Counted from the first letter of the stretch, positions 34,301-43,289 are shown. The stretch: DNA of 64,000 nt from Allopusillimonas sp048270225 (GCA_048270225.1 JBLWTG010000005.1:186001-250000); one strand, 5' to 3'. Notes: generated by a model not told the origin, from the sequence alone. Translations and numbers: made by a program.

Positions 34301-35257
34301 ATGCGCAAAATAGTAGTGCAATCAGTGCAGGCCCCGAGCGTGCGTTTCGTCGAGATCGATGCTGAACAGGCCGGTCAGCGGATCGACAATTTCTTGCTGC
34401 GCGAGTGCAAAGGCGTGCCGAAAAGCCATCTTTACAAGGCGATACGCAGCGGCGAAGTCCGGGTAAACAAGGGACGCATTGGTGCAGACTACCGGCTCGA
34501 GGCCGGTGATCTGGTCCGGGTGCCGCCATTGCGGCTGCCCCGTCCCGATGCGCCCAGGCATGTCCCTGCGGGCGATTTCCCCATTGTCTACGAAGACGAT
34601 GCCATGCTGGTGATCGACAAGCCTGCAGGGGTGGCTGTGCACGGAGGCAGCGGCGTGTCCTTCGGCGTGATCGAGCAGCTACGGGCCGCGCGGCCCGAGG
34701 CCCGTTTTCTCGAGCTGGCTCACCGGCTGGACCGCGAAACCTCTGGCCTGCTCATGATCGCCAAGCAGCGCAAGGCACTGTTGCGTCTGCACGACATGCT
34801 GCGCGAGGGGGGCGGGCGCAAGCAGTATCAGGCGCTGGTCGTCGGAGACTGGGTCAACGACAGGCAGCATATGCGCCAGCCGCTGCTCAAATGGCTGACG
34901 CCCTCGGGCGAGCGGCGGGTGAAAGTGGATGCGCAGGGCAAGGTTGCCCACACCATCGTCACGCTGCGCCAGCGCTATGGTCGCTACACTCTTGTCGGCG
35001 CCGAGTTGCGCACCGGACGCACGCATCAGATACGGGTGCATCTGGCCAGCGCCGGCTACCCCATCGTTGGAGACGAAAAATACGGCCCGGACGAGGTGCG
35101 CGAGCATTTCGCCCGGCTGGGCTTGCGTCGCATGTTTCTGCACGCCGGCAGCCTGGAAATTCCCCATCCCCTGTCCGGCGAGCTGCTGTCCCTGGCGGCG
35201 CCCTTGCCCGGCGAGTGCGTGGCTATACTGCGCTATCTCGAAGGGAGCAAGCAATGA
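34301..35257 (+). CDS. rluC: 23S rRNA pseudouridine synthase RluC
   Basis: 318 residues. RluC makes pseudouridines at 955, 2504 and 2580 of 23S rRNA (E. coli numbering). An N-terminal S4 RNA-binding domain (RIDNFLLRECKGVPKSHLYK, residues 27-46) is followed by the catalytic domain with Asp144 in HRLDRETSG, and GRTHQIRVHLAS. The position next to divergent rne is conserved in E. coli and supports RluC over RluD. The stop overlaps the next start (ATGA). Confidence 0.95.
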   Translation: MRKIVVQSVQAPSVRFVEIDAEQAGQRIDNFLLRECKGVPKSHLYKAIRSGEVRVNKGRIGADYRLEAGDLVRVPPLRLPRPDAPRHVPAGDFPIVYEDDAMLVIDKPAGVAVHGGSGVSFGVIEQLRAARPEARFLELAHRLDRETSGLLMIAKQRKALLRLHDMLREGGGRKQYQALVVGDWVNDRQHMRQPLLKWLTPSGERRVKVDAQGKVAHTIVTLRQRYGRYTLVGAELRTGRTHQIRVHLASAGYPIVGDEKYGPDEVREHFARLGLRRMFLHAGSLEIPHPLSGELLSLAAPLPGECVAILRYLEGSKQ

Positions 35258-35913
35258 AACAATACGCCGCCGTGGTATTCGACTGGGACGGTACCGTCAT
35301 GGATTCCACGCCGTCCATCGTGCGGGCGATACAGTCCGCCTGCGCCGATCTGTCCCTGCCTGTCCCTTCGGACCAGCAGGCTGCCTGGGTCATCGGGCTG
35401 TCGCTGGAAAGCGCGCTGCTTCACTGCGTGCCCACGCTGTCCTCCGGGCAGATGCCAGACTTTCTGGCGCGCTACCGCCATCATTTTCTCGGGCTGGATC
35501 CGCATATCGAGCTATTCGATGGTGTTCCGGCCTTGCTGGAAAGCCTGAGGGCCCGCCAGGTACCGCTGGCTGTCGCGACCGGCAAGAGCCGGGTCGGGTT
35601 GGACCGGGTGCTGGCCGGTACGAAACTGGGCCATCATTTTCACGTAACCCGCTGTGCCGACGAGGCGCTGAGCAAACCGGATCCTGCGATGCTCCATGAC
35701 ATTCTGGCGGTTCTGGGCCTGGCGCCGGAGCAGGTGCTGATGGTCGGCGACACCACGCACGATATCCAGATGGCGGCCTCGGCCGGGATGGACAGCATGG
35801 CGGTCACCTACGGGGCGCACGACGAGCAGACCCTGGCCCAGGCCCGGCCCACCGTCATGGTGTCCAGCGTGGCTGAAATGCGTGGCTGGCTGATGGATCG
35901 CACCCAGGGCTGA
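35254..35913 (+). CDS. HAD family hydrolase (phosphoglycolate-phosphatase-like)
   Basis: 219 residues. Haloacid-dehalogenase phosphatase with nucleophile Asp10 and acid Asp12 (FDWDGTVMDS), motif II VATGKSR, motif III Lys in SKPDPAML and motif IV VGDTTHDIQMA. The helical cap after motif I places it with phosphoglycolate phosphatase and similar subfamily I enzymes; the substrate is not determinable. The ATG is fixed by the 4-nt overlap with rluC. Confidence 0.88.
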   Translation: MKQYAAVVFDWDGTVMDSTPSIVRAIQSACADLSLPVPSDQQAAWVIGLSLESALLHCVPTLSSGQMPDFLARYRHHFLGLDPHIELFDGVPALLESLRARQVPLAVATGKSRVGLDRVLAGTKLGHHFHVTRCADEALSKPDPAMLHDILAVLGLAPEQVLMVGDTTHDIQMAASAGMDSMAVTYGAHDEQTLAQARPTVMVSSVAEMRGWLMDRTQG

Positions 35914-35926
35914 TTCCGGCCCCAGG

Positions 35927-36751
35927 TCAGCGCAGCGCTTTCAGAATTCCCAGTGTTTGCGCATCAGGCTCGCCGTCGTAACGGGCGGGGCGATAGTGCA
36001 TCTGGAAGGCAGTCAGCACGTTGCGGGTGGCCTTGTCCAGGACGCCGGTGTGAGGCGTTTCGTAGCCCACGCGCTCCAGCTCAGCCTGTATCCAGGGCGC
36101 GTCAGGCATGCCCTGGTCCTGGAATTGCGCAGCGTACTGCCGGGCCAGTGGCTCGTCGTACCAGCGGCCTATGCCCTGGCGGGCCAGCTCGGCCCAGGGA
36201 AACAGCGGCCCGGGGTCTATCTTGCGCTGAGGCGCAATATCGCTGTGGCCCACCACGTTGTGCGGCTTGATCTGGTGCCGGCGGATGATGTCGGCCAGCA
36301 GCGCCGCCACAACGCGCATCTGTGTCGGGGCGTAGGGCGTCCATTGCTCCTGCTGGCGCCCGGGATTGACGATTTCGACTCCGATGGAGCTGGTGTTGAT
36401 GTCGCTGCGGCCGTACCAGCTGCTGACGCCTGCGTGCCAGGCGCGCCGGCTTTCGTTCACCAACTGATACACGTGAGGGCGGGGCTCGTCGGTGACCAGG
36501 TAGTGCGCGCTGACATTGCGCTCGGACAATATCTTGAGCGAGTTCTCGTTGCTGGCTGACGTATAGTGCACGACCAGGACCTCGACCCGGCTGTTCTGGC
36601 TTTTTGCCTGAATGCTGCGGTCAATGTCGAGTTTGCCGGGCTGGTAGCTGGAGCAGGCTGCCAGCATCAGTGCTGCGCCGATGGCAGGGAAAAACCGCCA
36701 GTGTCCTGTCCCCCGGCGCGGCTTGCCTGTGTGGCGGCCCAGGCGGTGCAT
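35927..36751 (-). CDS. AmiD-like N-acetylmuramoyl-L-alanine amidase lipoprotein
   Basis: 274 residues. A lipoprotein signal peptide (GAALMLAACSS) leads into an amidase_2/AmpD-type zinc domain: VLVVHYTSASNENSLKIL with a ligand His, SAHYLVTDE, and GHSDIAPQRKIDPGPLFPW with the second His and Asp. The C-terminal peptidoglycan-binding helices end GEPDAQTLGILKALR. The same order and length occur in E. coli AmiD, an outer-membrane enzyme that trims muropeptides. The ATG at 36751 overlaps the stop of the methyltransferase gene (TGATG) and is preferred to an upstream extension. Confidence 0.92.
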   Translation of the reverse strand: MHRLGRHTGKPRRGTGHWRFFPAIGAALMLAACSSYQPGKLDIDRSIQAKSQNSRVEVLVVHYTSASNENSLKILSERNVSAHYLVTDEPRPHVYQLVNESRRAWHAGVSSWYGRSDINTSSIGVEIVNPGRQQEQWTPYAPTQMRVVAALLADIIRRHQIKPHNVVGHSDIAPQRKIDPGPLFPWAELARQGIGRWYDEPLARQYAAQFQDQGMPDAPWIQAELERVGYETPHTGVLDKATRNVLTAFQMHYRPARYDGEPDAQTLGILKALR

Positions 36752-37470
36752 CAGCGCGCCGCCTGAAACAGGAATATCGTTGGCTTGCGGGCGAGGTCGG
36801 GCGCCGGGATGGTTTTCCAGCGCGACACCGGATGGGTCTGTATCCATTGCTCGGGCGTGGTCAGGGATCGGGCCACGCAAAGGCGGGTGCCCGGCTGCAG
36901 CGTCTGTTTGAGCGTTGCCAGCATGGCATCGTTGCGATAAGGCGTTTCGATCAGTATTTGCGTCTGCTGCTGCTTTCTGGATTCATGCTCCCAGGCCTTG
37001 ATCTGGCGCGCGCGGTCTGCCGGGTCTATGGGGGCATAGCCATGAAACGCAAAGCGCTGACCGTCCATGCCGCTGGCCATCAGACCCAGCAGAATGGAGG
37101 AAGGGCCGACCCAGGGCGTGACCTGTATCCCCATATCGTGCGCCACGGCGACCACCAGGGCGCCGGGGTCGGCGACGGCGGGGCAGCCGGCCTCGGACAC
37201 CAGGCCGATTTCCGCACCATCGCGCAGCGGCTGCAGCCAGGCGCGCATCTGGGCGGCGCTGACTTTGCTGTCCAGTGTGTGGATGGTGATTTCCTGCAGC
37301 GGCCGCTCAGTGCCCACCAGCTTGAGGAAGGCTCGGGCTGTCTTGGCGTTCTCGGCGATATAGGTCTGCAGGCGACCGGCGACTTCCCGTGCAGTAGCGG
37401 GAAGCCAGTCATCGGTGGGCGCATTGCCCAGGCCGACAGGGATCAGATGCAGTGTTCCGGAATGTTTCAA
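36751..37470 (-). CDS. RsmI-like SAM-dependent methyltransferase
   Basis: 239 residues of the tetrapyrrole/RsmI methylase fold. It shares the RsmI layout (IGLVSEAGCPAVADPGALVV, VTPWVGPSSILLGLMASGM, FHGYAP, IETPYRNDAML) but is a divergent paralogue: the N-terminus reads LHLIPVGLGNAP, not the VATPIGNL of true RsmI, so 2'-O-methylation of C1402 should not be assumed. The start is TTG at 37470, preceded by CAGGAG and overlapping the maf stop as TTGA. No ATG is available nearby. Confidence 0.85.
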   Translation of the reverse strand: MKHSGTLHLIPVGLGNAPTDDWLPATAREVAGRLQTYIAENAKTARAFLKLVGTERPLQEITIHTLDSKVSAAQMRAWLQPLRDGAEIGLVSEAGCPAVADPGALVVAVAHDMGIQVTPWVGPSSILLGLMASGMDGQRFAFHGYAPIDPADRARQIKAWEHESRKQQQTQILIETPYRNDAMLATLKQTLQPGTRLCVARSLTTPEQWIQTHPVSRWKTIPAPDLARKPTIFLFQAAR

Positions 37471-38078
37471 GTAGGCTCCTGTGCCTGGGTGGGGGAGGGG
37501 GCGGGCACGACCAGCGGGTTCAGCCCGAAGCTGCGCAGCATGCGGCACAGTGCGATGAGCGGCAGGCCTATGATGGCAGTGGGGTCGCTGGACTGCATGC
37601 TGTCCATCAGTGCAATGCCCAGGCCCTCGGCCTTGGCGCTGCCTGCGGTATCGTAAGGCTGCTCGCGATGCAGGTAGTTGGTGATTTCCTGCTGCGACAG
37701 CGTGCGAAACTGGCATACGGTGACTACGTCATCGGTCTCGGTGCGCAGGCCGTCGCTCACGCAAAGCGCACTATGGAATTCTACGGTCTGACCGCTGAGT
37801 GTTTCAAGCTGGGCCTGGGCGCGCCCGAAATCGCCGGGTTTGCCTATGGGTGTGCCGTTGTAGGTGGCGACCTGGTCCGAGCCGATGACCAGACAGCCCG
37901 GATGCAGGGCTGCCACAGCGCGGGCCTTTTCCTGTGACAGGCGCAGGGCGAGCGCCCAGGGCGTTTCGCCCGCCAGCGGGCTTTCGTCGATATCGGGCGA
38001 GACAGCGGTAAAGGGCAGGCCAAGTCGCTGCAACATTTCGCGGCGGTACGGAGAGCTTGATGCCAGGATGAGACGCAT
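37467..38078 (-). CDS. Maf/YceF family nucleoside triphosphate pyrophosphatase
   Basis: 203 residues. Maf proteins hydrolyse non-canonical or modified NTPs; the YceF branch prefers m7GTP. Signatures are MRLILASSSPYRREML at the N-terminus, SPDIDESP, and CLVIGSDQVATYNG with the catalytic acid. GEGLGIALMDSM-type residues near the C-terminus read KAEGLGIALMDSMQSSDPT. It is first in the minus-strand group maf / methyltransferase / amidase and divergent from yceD. Confidence 0.92.
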   Translation of the reverse strand: MRLILASSSPYRREMLQRLGLPFTAVSPDIDESPLAGETPWALALRLSQEKARAVAALHPGCLVIGSDQVATYNGTPIGKPGDFGRAQAQLETLSGQTVEFHSALCVSDGLRTETDDVVTVCQFRTLSQQEITNYLHREQPYDTAGSAKAEGLGIALMDSMQSSDPTAIIGLPLIALCRMLRSFGLNPLVVPAPSPTQAQEPT

Positions 38079-38091
38079 AGGAGAGGGAATC

Positions 38092-38121
38092 TTGACTGTA
38101 AATGGCTGAACACGTTATTAT
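38092..38121 (+). promoter_or_regulatory. Sigma-70 promoter for yceD-rpmF-plsX-fab
   Basis: TTGACT (38092-38097), an 18-bp spacer and TATTAT (38116-38121) give a good housekeeping promoter match, with transcription expected from about 38128 and a leader of about 40 nt to the yceD ATG. It lies in the 89-bp divergent gap between maf and yceD. Confidence 0.6.
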
Positions 38122-38167
38122 CTAACGTTTTCCTTGTGCTTGAAAGCACGGTAAGGTGGCTTTACAC

Positions 38168-38695
38168 ATGCAGCAGGGCGGCACGCAATACTTTGATGGC
38201 TTTGGACTGGTTCGCTCTGAAGGTGTTGTGCAGGGCGAGACGCCCATCGCCCGCTTTGAGCGTTTTACTGGCGGCTTGCCCGCGCAGATGGACAACGCCA
38301 TGGTGTCCTGGCGGCTGCGGGGCGAAACCGATAGCGCCGGGCGTCGCTGGCTGCATATTGCGATTGAAGCCAGCCCGGTGCTGATGTGCCAGCGCTGCAT
38401 GCAGCCTTTTGCGTATCCGGTGCAAACCGAAAACACGCTGCAGGTCATGAAGTCCGATGCCGAGCTCGAGGCCCTGGAGGCCCGCGAGGAAGACCAGGAC
38501 GAATTCACCGAGCGCGTCGTAGGTTCCCAGCGCATGGATATCCTGGGCCTGGTCGAGGATGAACTCATTCTCGCCCTGCCGTATGTACCCAAGCACGATG
38601 TATGTCCATCGTTGCCGGAAGCCCTCGCGGATTCCGACAGCGATGATGCCCGGCCTTCGCCGTTCGCGGTGCTGGGCAAGCTAAAGAAAGATTGA
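38168..38695 (+). CDS. yceD: DUF177 family protein YceD (23S rRNA accumulation protein)
   Basis: 175 residues. YceD is linked to 23S rRNA levels and ribosome assembly and nearly always precedes rpmF. The central VLMCQRCMQPF has the conserved Cys pair, and the C-terminus reads VEDELILALPYVPKHD and SPFAVLGKLKKD, close to E. coli YceD. The ATG at 38168 is chosen over an in-frame GTG at 38156 because TAAGGTGG lies 8 nt before the ATG and overlaps that GTG. Confidence 0.9.
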   Translation: MQQGGTQYFDGFGLVRSEGVVQGETPIARFERFTGGLPAQMDNAMVSWRLRGETDSAGRRWLHIAIEASPVLMCQRCMQPFAYPVQTENTLQVMKSDAELEALEAREEDQDEFTERVVGSQRMDILGLVEDELILALPYVPKHDVCPSLPEALADSDSDDARPSPFAVLGKLKKD

Positions 38696-38759
38696 TTCAA
38701 CGCAGCATTCAACTTGTGGATCGTCGCGTAAAATACGCCATCCACTTACAGGAGTAATC

Positions 38760-38942
38760 ATGGCCGTTCAGCAAAACAAGAAAAGCCCGTCCAAGCGTGG
38801 CATGCACCGTTCGCACGACTTCATCACGGGTCCTGCCACCGCAATCGAACCCACTTCGGGCGAGCTGCACCTGCGTCACCACATCAGCCCGAATGGCATC
38901 TATCGCGGCCGTAAAGTCCTCAAGACCAAAAACGACGAGTAA
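38760..38942 (+). CDS. rpmF: 50S ribosomal protein L32
   Basis: 60 residues, starting MAVQQNKKSPSKRGMHRSHD and ending RKVLKTKNDE. It has the typical basic N-terminus and HHISPNGIYRGR. The zinc-binding Cys of some L32 proteins is absent, as in other proteobacterial forms. ACAGGAG precedes the ATG. It lies between yceD and plsX in the conserved order. Confidence 0.98.
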   Translation: MAVQQNKKSPSKRGMHRSHDFITGPATAIEPTSGELHLRHHISPNGIYRGRKVLKTKNDE

Positions 38943-38989
38943 TCGGCTGTTTTGCACGCGTACTGCAAACGCCATAGTTTGCGCACCTG

Positions 38990-40072
38990 ATGTCCGCAGC
39001 TGAAATCCGCATCGCCATCGATTGCATGGGCGGTGATCTGGGGTTGCCGGTAACCATTCCGGCTGCACTCCAGTTCGCCCAGCAAAACCCGGATACGCGC
39101 TTCCTGCTGGCGGGCCAGCCTGCCGCCATCGAAGACGCCCTCAAGAAAGCGGGCACGCTGCCGCGAGACTGGTACGAGATTCTTCCTGCCTCCGAAATCG
39201 TCCTCATGGACGACTCGGTCGAGGTGGCCTTGCGCCGCAAAAAAGATTCGTCCATGCGCGTGGCTGCCCAGGCCGTCAAGGACGGTCTGGCCGATGCCTG
39301 CGTTTCCGCGGGCAACACAGGCGCCTGGATGGCGATTTCGCGTTATGTGCTCAAAACGCTCGATGGCATAGATCGCCCGGCCATTGCCACGTCCATCCCC
39401 AACATCAAGGGCGGGGCGACCACCATGCTGGACCTGGGGGCGAATGTGGACTGTTCCGCGGAACATCTGCTGCAGTTTGCCATCATGGGTTCGGCGCTGG
39501 CATCCATCGTCGATCATCGCGAGCAGCCCACCATCGGACTGCTCAATATCGGCGAAGAAGTCATCAAGGGCAACGAGGTGGTCAAGCAGGCTGCCGAGCT
39601 TTTGCGCGGCAGCGGCCTGAACTTCTACGGCAACGTAGAGGGCGACGATATCTGCAAGGGTACCGTCGACGTCGTCGTCTGCGATGGTTTCGTGGGCAAC
39701 GTCGTGCTCAAGTCCATCGAGGGCGTCGCCAAAATGATCGCCACCATGATGCGGGCCGAGTTCACGCGCGATGCGTGGTCGATGGCCACGGGCGCGCTTG
39801 CCAAGCCGGCGCTCAATCGCCTGCGCGATCGGGTCGATAACCGGCGATACAACGGTGCGGCGCTGCTGGGTTTGCGCGGTATAGTCATAAAAAGTCACGG
39901 CTCGGCCGACGCGTATGCGTTCGGCTGGGCGCTGCAGCGCGCGCGCGAGGCAGTGCTCAATGGCTTGCTCGAGGGCACCACCACTGCCATCGACGGCCTG
40001 CGCCAGAGTCTGCGGGAAGCGGCAGAAAATGCGGCAACCCCTTCCAATGAATCTTCTGATCCTGCGCCTTAG
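38990..40072 (+). CDS. plsX: Phosphate acyltransferase PlsX
   Basis: 360 residues. It converts acyl-ACP to acyl-phosphate for phospholipid synthesis (partner PlsY). Signatures are RIAIDCMGGDLG, CVSAGNTGAWMA, the LNIGEEVIKGNE block and VCDGFVGNVVLKS. It heads the fatty-acid enzyme genes and is followed by fabH after 20 bp. The extreme C-terminus is a low-complexity Ala/Ser tail beyond the usual end. Confidence 0.97.
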   Translation: MSAAEIRIAIDCMGGDLGLPVTIPAALQFAQQNPDTRFLLAGQPAAIEDALKKAGTLPRDWYEILPASEIVLMDDSVEVALRRKKDSSMRVAAQAVKDGLADACVSAGNTGAWMAISRYVLKTLDGIDRPAIATSIPNIKGGATTMLDLGANVDCSAEHLLQFAIMGSALASIVDHREQPTIGLLNIGEEVIKGNEVVKQAAELLRGSGLNFYGNVEGDDICKGTVDVVVCDGFVGNVVLKSIEGVAKMIATMMRAEFTRDAWSMATGALAKPALNRLRDRVDNRRYNGAALLGLRGIVIKSHGSADAYAFGWALQRAREAVLNGLLEGTTTAIDGLRQSLREAAENAATPSNESSDPAP

Positions 40073-40092
40073 CCAGGTATCCGGAAAGCACC

Positions 40093-41067
40093 ATGCCTTA
40101 TGCCAAGATAATCGGGTCGGGCGGCTATTTGCCTCCTCGCATAGTCAGCAATGATGATTTGGCCGCAGACCTTGCGACGCGGCAGATAGAAACTTCCGAT
40201 ACCTGGATCGTCGAGCGTACCGGCATTCGCCAGCGCCATATTGCAGATCCCGGCATGTCCACCAGCCAGCTCGCCACAAGGGCGGCACGCGCCGCCCTCG
40301 AGGATGCGGGGCTGGAGGCTGCGCAGGTCGATCTGATCATCGTCGCCACGTCAACGCCCGATTTTGTTTTCCCCAGCACGGCCTGCCTGGTGCAGGATCA
40401 ACTGGGCGCGTCGGGCGGAGCAGCCTTCGATGTGCAGGCGGTGTGCAGCGGCTTCGTATACGCCCTGGCCACAGCCGATGCCTTCATTCAGGCGGGGCGC
40501 GCGCGCACCGCACTGGTGATTGGCGCCGAGGTGTTTTCCAGCATTCTGGATTGGAACGATCGCGGCACCTGCGTGCTGTTCGGCGACGGCGCCGGCGCCG
40601 TGGTGTTGCGCGCCGATGATGAGCCAGGCATTCTGGGCGCCAAGCTCAATGCCGATGGCAGCCAGGCCAAGATACTTTGCGCAGCGGGCAATGTTGCGCA
40701 TGGCAAAGTCGTGGGCGACCCGTTTCTGCGCATGGATGGCCAGGCTGTATTCAAGCTGGCGGTCACCTCGCTGGCCAAATCCGCTCACGAAGTCTGTGAG
40801 CAGGCGGGCATTGCCTTTCAGGATATCGACTGGCTGGTTCCGCACCAGGCCAATGTGCGCATTATCAATTTCCTGGGGCGCCGCCTGGGCATTGCCGACG
40901 ACAAGGTGGTCATCACTGTCGACCAGCATGCCAATACCTCGGCTGCCAGCGTGCCTCTGGCGCTGGATGTCGCCCGGCGCGATGGCCGCATCAAGTCCGG
41001 CGACCTGGTGCTGATGCAAGGCGTTGGCGGCGGCTTTACCTGGGGTTCCGTCCTGGCCCGCATGTAG
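40093..41067 (+). CDS. fabH: 3-oxoacyl-ACP synthase III
   Basis: 324 residues. It starts fatty acid synthesis by condensing acetyl-CoA with malonyl-ACP. The catalytic triad is visible: Cys118 (VQAVCSGF), His in VPHQANVRI and Asn in HANTSAAS. The C-terminal GVGGGFTWGSVL is typical. It lies between plsX and fabD. Confidence 0.98.
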   Translation: MPYAKIIGSGGYLPPRIVSNDDLAADLATRQIETSDTWIVERTGIRQRHIADPGMSTSQLATRAARAALEDAGLEAAQVDLIIVATSTPDFVFPSTACLVQDQLGASGGAAFDVQAVCSGFVYALATADAFIQAGRARTALVIGAEVFSSILDWNDRGTCVLFGDGAGAVVLRADDEPGILGAKLNADGSQAKILCAAGNVAHGKVVGDPFLRMDGQAVFKLAVTSLAKSAHEVCEQAGIAFQDIDWLVPHQANVRIINFLGRRLGIADDKVVITVDQHANTSAASVPLALDVARRDGRIKSGDLVLMQGVGGGFTWGSVLARM

Positions 41068-41130
41068 CGTCCATACCGGACCGCCGGTCGGCAGGCCGGC
41101 TTTCTTCAACCTTTACATTGTCCTTAATCC

Positions 41131-42063
41131 ATGAAAATCGCTTTTGTCTTCCCTGGACAGGGTTCGCAATCGGTCGGCATGCTGGACGCATGGGCTGGCA
41201 ACGCGGCGGTGGCCGATGTGCTGGCGCAGGCTGAGCAGGCGCTGGACCAGGACCTGGCAACTCTGATTGCGCAAGGGCCTGCCGAAGATCTGAATCTCAC
41301 CACCAACACTCAGCCGGTCATGCTGGCGGCTGCGGTTGCGGTGTACCGGGCCTGGCTGCAGGCGGGTGGCAGACGGCCCGATCTCGTGGCCGGGCACAGC
41401 CTGGGGGAATACTCCGCGCTGGTGGCTGCCGATGCGCTTGCGCTCGACGATGCCCTGCGCATTGTACGTATCCGCGCCGACGCCATGCAGGCCGCTGTGC
41501 CTGTCGGAACCGGCGGTATGGCCGCCGTCCTGGGTTTGTCCGATGATGCCGTCAGGTCGGTCTGTAGCCAGGCCGCGCAGGGCGAGGTTGTCGAAGCCGT
41601 CAATTTCAATGCGCCTTCCCAAGTCGTGATCGCCGGACACAAGGACGCCGTGGAGCGCGCCTGCGTCCTGGCCCGTGAGCAGGGCGCCAAGCGCGCGCTG
41701 GTGTTGCCGGTTTCCGCGCCGTTTCACTCCAGCCTGCTCAAGCCTGCCGCCCAGGTGTTGCAGCGTGCACTGGCTGATGTGGCGCTTGCCGCACCGGCGA
41801 TGCCGCTGATCAATAATGTGGATGTCGCCAGCCCGCAGGATCCGGACGCCGTCAGGGACGCCCTTGTGCGCCAGGCCTGGCATCCGGTACGCTGGGTGGA
41901 AACCCTGGCTGCCATGAAGGCCCAGGGTGTTACCCACGTGGTCGAATGCGGTCCGGGCAAGGTGCTGGCGGGGCTGACCAAACGGATAGATCGCGATTTG
42001 ACGGGGTTGTCGATCACTGATCCCGCCTCCATGCAGATCGCGCTGGATACCCTGAAGGCCTGA
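41131..42063 (+). CDS. fabD: Malonyl-CoA:ACP transacylase
   Basis: 310 residues. It loads malonyl groups on ACP. N-terminal FVFPGQGSQ, nucleophile Ser90 in GHSLGEY, PVSAPFHSSL with the catalytic His, and VVECGPGKVLAGL are all present. AAGGAGAGAA after its stop serves fabG, 14 bp downstream. Confidence 0.98.
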   Translation: MKIAFVFPGQGSQSVGMLDAWAGNAAVADVLAQAEQALDQDLATLIAQGPAEDLNLTTNTQPVMLAAAVAVYRAWLQAGGRRPDLVAGHSLGEYSALVAADALALDDALRIVRIRADAMQAAVPVGTGGMAAVLGLSDDAVRSVCSQAAQGEVVEAVNFNAPSQVVIAGHKDAVERACVLAREQGAKRALVLPVSAPFHSSLLKPAAQVLQRALADVALAAPAMPLINNVDVASPQDPDAVRDALVRQAWHPVRWVETLAAMKAQGVTHVVECGPGKVLAGLTKRIDRDLTGLSITDPASMQIALDTLKA

Positions 42064-42077
42064 AGGAGAGAACAGTT

Positions 42078-42821
42078 ATGCAGGATACACATGCCCTCGA
42101 GGGCAAAATAGCGCTGGTGACCGGCGCGACGCGCGGAATAGGCAAGGCCATTGCGCTGGAGCTGGCTGCGCAGGGCGCGCGGGTGGTCGGTACGGCCACC
42201 TCCGACGCAGGCGCGCAGGCCATTTCCGAGATGCTGTCCGCCTCGGGAGGCCGGGGCGTTGTCCTGAATGTCACCGATGTGGAAGGCTGCGACAAGCTGA
42301 TTGCCGAGCTCGCTGCCGAGGGCGGCCCCAATATTCTGGTCAACAACGCCGGCATTACGCGCGACAACCTTGCCCTGCGTCTGAAGGACGACGACTGGCA
42401 GTCTGTGATCGACACTAATCTGTCGTCTGTATTCAGATTGGCAAGGGCGGTGGCCCGGCCCATGATGAAAGCGCGGGCGGGCCGCATCATCAATATCACC
42501 TCCGTCATCGGTTCCGTCGGCAATCCGGGGCAGGCCAACTATGCGGCTGCCAAGGCCGGCGTGGCAGGCCTGTCGCGCGCCCTGGCGAGCGAGTTGGGCA
42601 GCCGGGGCATTACCGTCAATTGCGTGGCGCCCGGCTTTATCGATACCGACATGACGCGGGCCTTGAACGAAGGGCAGACATCGGCCATTTTGGCGCAGAT
42701 TCCCCTGGGTCGGCTGGGCGATGCCAAAGACGTGGCGGCAGCCGTCGCCTTTCTGGCGGGACCGCAGGCAGGCTACATTACGGGTACCACCCTGCACGTG
42801 AATGGTGGAATGTACATGTAA
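42078..42821 (+). CDS. fabG: 3-oxoacyl-ACP reductase FabG
   Basis: 247 residues. NADPH-dependent reductase of the elongation cycle. The nucleotide loop GATRGIG and the catalytic set Ser142, Tyr155, Lys159 (YAAAK) are intact. NNAGITRDNL and the C-terminal ITGTTLHVNGGMYM confirm FabG over other short-chain dehydrogenases. Operon context is decisive. Confidence 0.98.
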   Translation: MQDTHALEGKIALVTGATRGIGKAIALELAAQGARVVGTATSDAGAQAISEMLSASGGRGVVLNVTDVEGCDKLIAELAAEGGPNILVNNAGITRDNLALRLKDDDWQSVIDTNLSSVFRLARAVARPMMKARAGRIINITSVIGSVGNPGQANYAAAKAGVAGLSRALASELGSRGITVNCVAPGFIDTDMTRALNEGQTSAILAQIPLGRLGDAKDVAAAVAFLAGPQAGYITGTTLHVNGGMYM

Positions 42822-42886
42822 TTCACCGAACTTTGCCCTGCTGTAGGGTAAAATCTGTTCGGTCCAGAGGTGTTCCTGCCACGGGG

Positions 42887-42910
42887 GCTGCTTGCCGCAA
42901 GCGGGCTTTT
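42887..42910 (+). terminator. Hairpin after fabG
   Basis: GCTGCTTG (42887-42894) pairs with CAAGCGGGC (42898-42906), including one G-U, around the loop CCG, and is followed by TTTT. It is a modest intrinsic terminator in the 183-bp gap before acpP, which has its own -10 box downstream. Confidence 0.45.
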
Positions 42911-42967
42911 CCGGGCCGGTAATGCCATTTTTTATCATGGCCAGCACCAATAAATTTTTCGTTTGGC

Positions 42968-42973
42968 TATAAT
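42968..42973 (+). promoter_or_regulatory. -10 box upstream of acpP
   Basis: A perfect TATAAT lies 31 bp before the acpP ATG. The -35 position (around 42945, CACCAA) is poor, so recognition may rely on the AT-rich TAAATTTTTC spacer or an activator. Separate transcription of acpP would fit its need for very high expression. Confidence 0.45.
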
Positions 42974-43004
42974 TCGCGGGAATTTTCCCCACTTGGAGAT
43001 ATGC

Positions 43005-43244
43005 ATGGAAAGCATCGAACAGCGCGTCAAGAAGATCGTCGCTGAACAACTTGGCGTCAACGAGGCCGAGATCAAGAACGAATCTTCCTTCCTTGACGAC
43101 CTCGGTGCCGATTCGCTCGATATGGTCGAGCTCGTGATGGCACTCGAAGACGAATTCGAAACGGAGATCCCGGACGAAGAAGCCGAAAAAATCACGACGG
43201 TTCAGCAAGCTGTTGATTACATCAGCTCGCACAGCAAGCAGTAA
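43005..43244 (+). CDS. acpP: Acyl carrier protein
   Basis: 79 residues, strongly acidic. Ser37 in GADSLDMVEL carries 4'-phosphopantetheine. TTGGAGA precedes the ATG at 43005; an overlapping ATG at 43001 is out of frame. It lies between fabG and fabF as in most proteobacteria. The holo-ACP synthase gene acpS is not in this window. Confidence 0.98.
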   Translation: MESIEQRVKKIVAEQLGVNEAEIKNESSFLDDLGADSLDMVELVMALEDEFETEIPDEEAEKITTVQQAVDYISSHSKQ

Positions 43245-43289
43245 TATCAACTTTCCGGTCGGCGCGTGCTTGAATCGTCGCGCCGTCCC

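Noticed and set aside
41724..43250. 508-codon minus-strand open frame across fabD, fabG and acpP
   Set aside because: It crosses three well-defined genes and their intergenic signals, which a real gene would not do.
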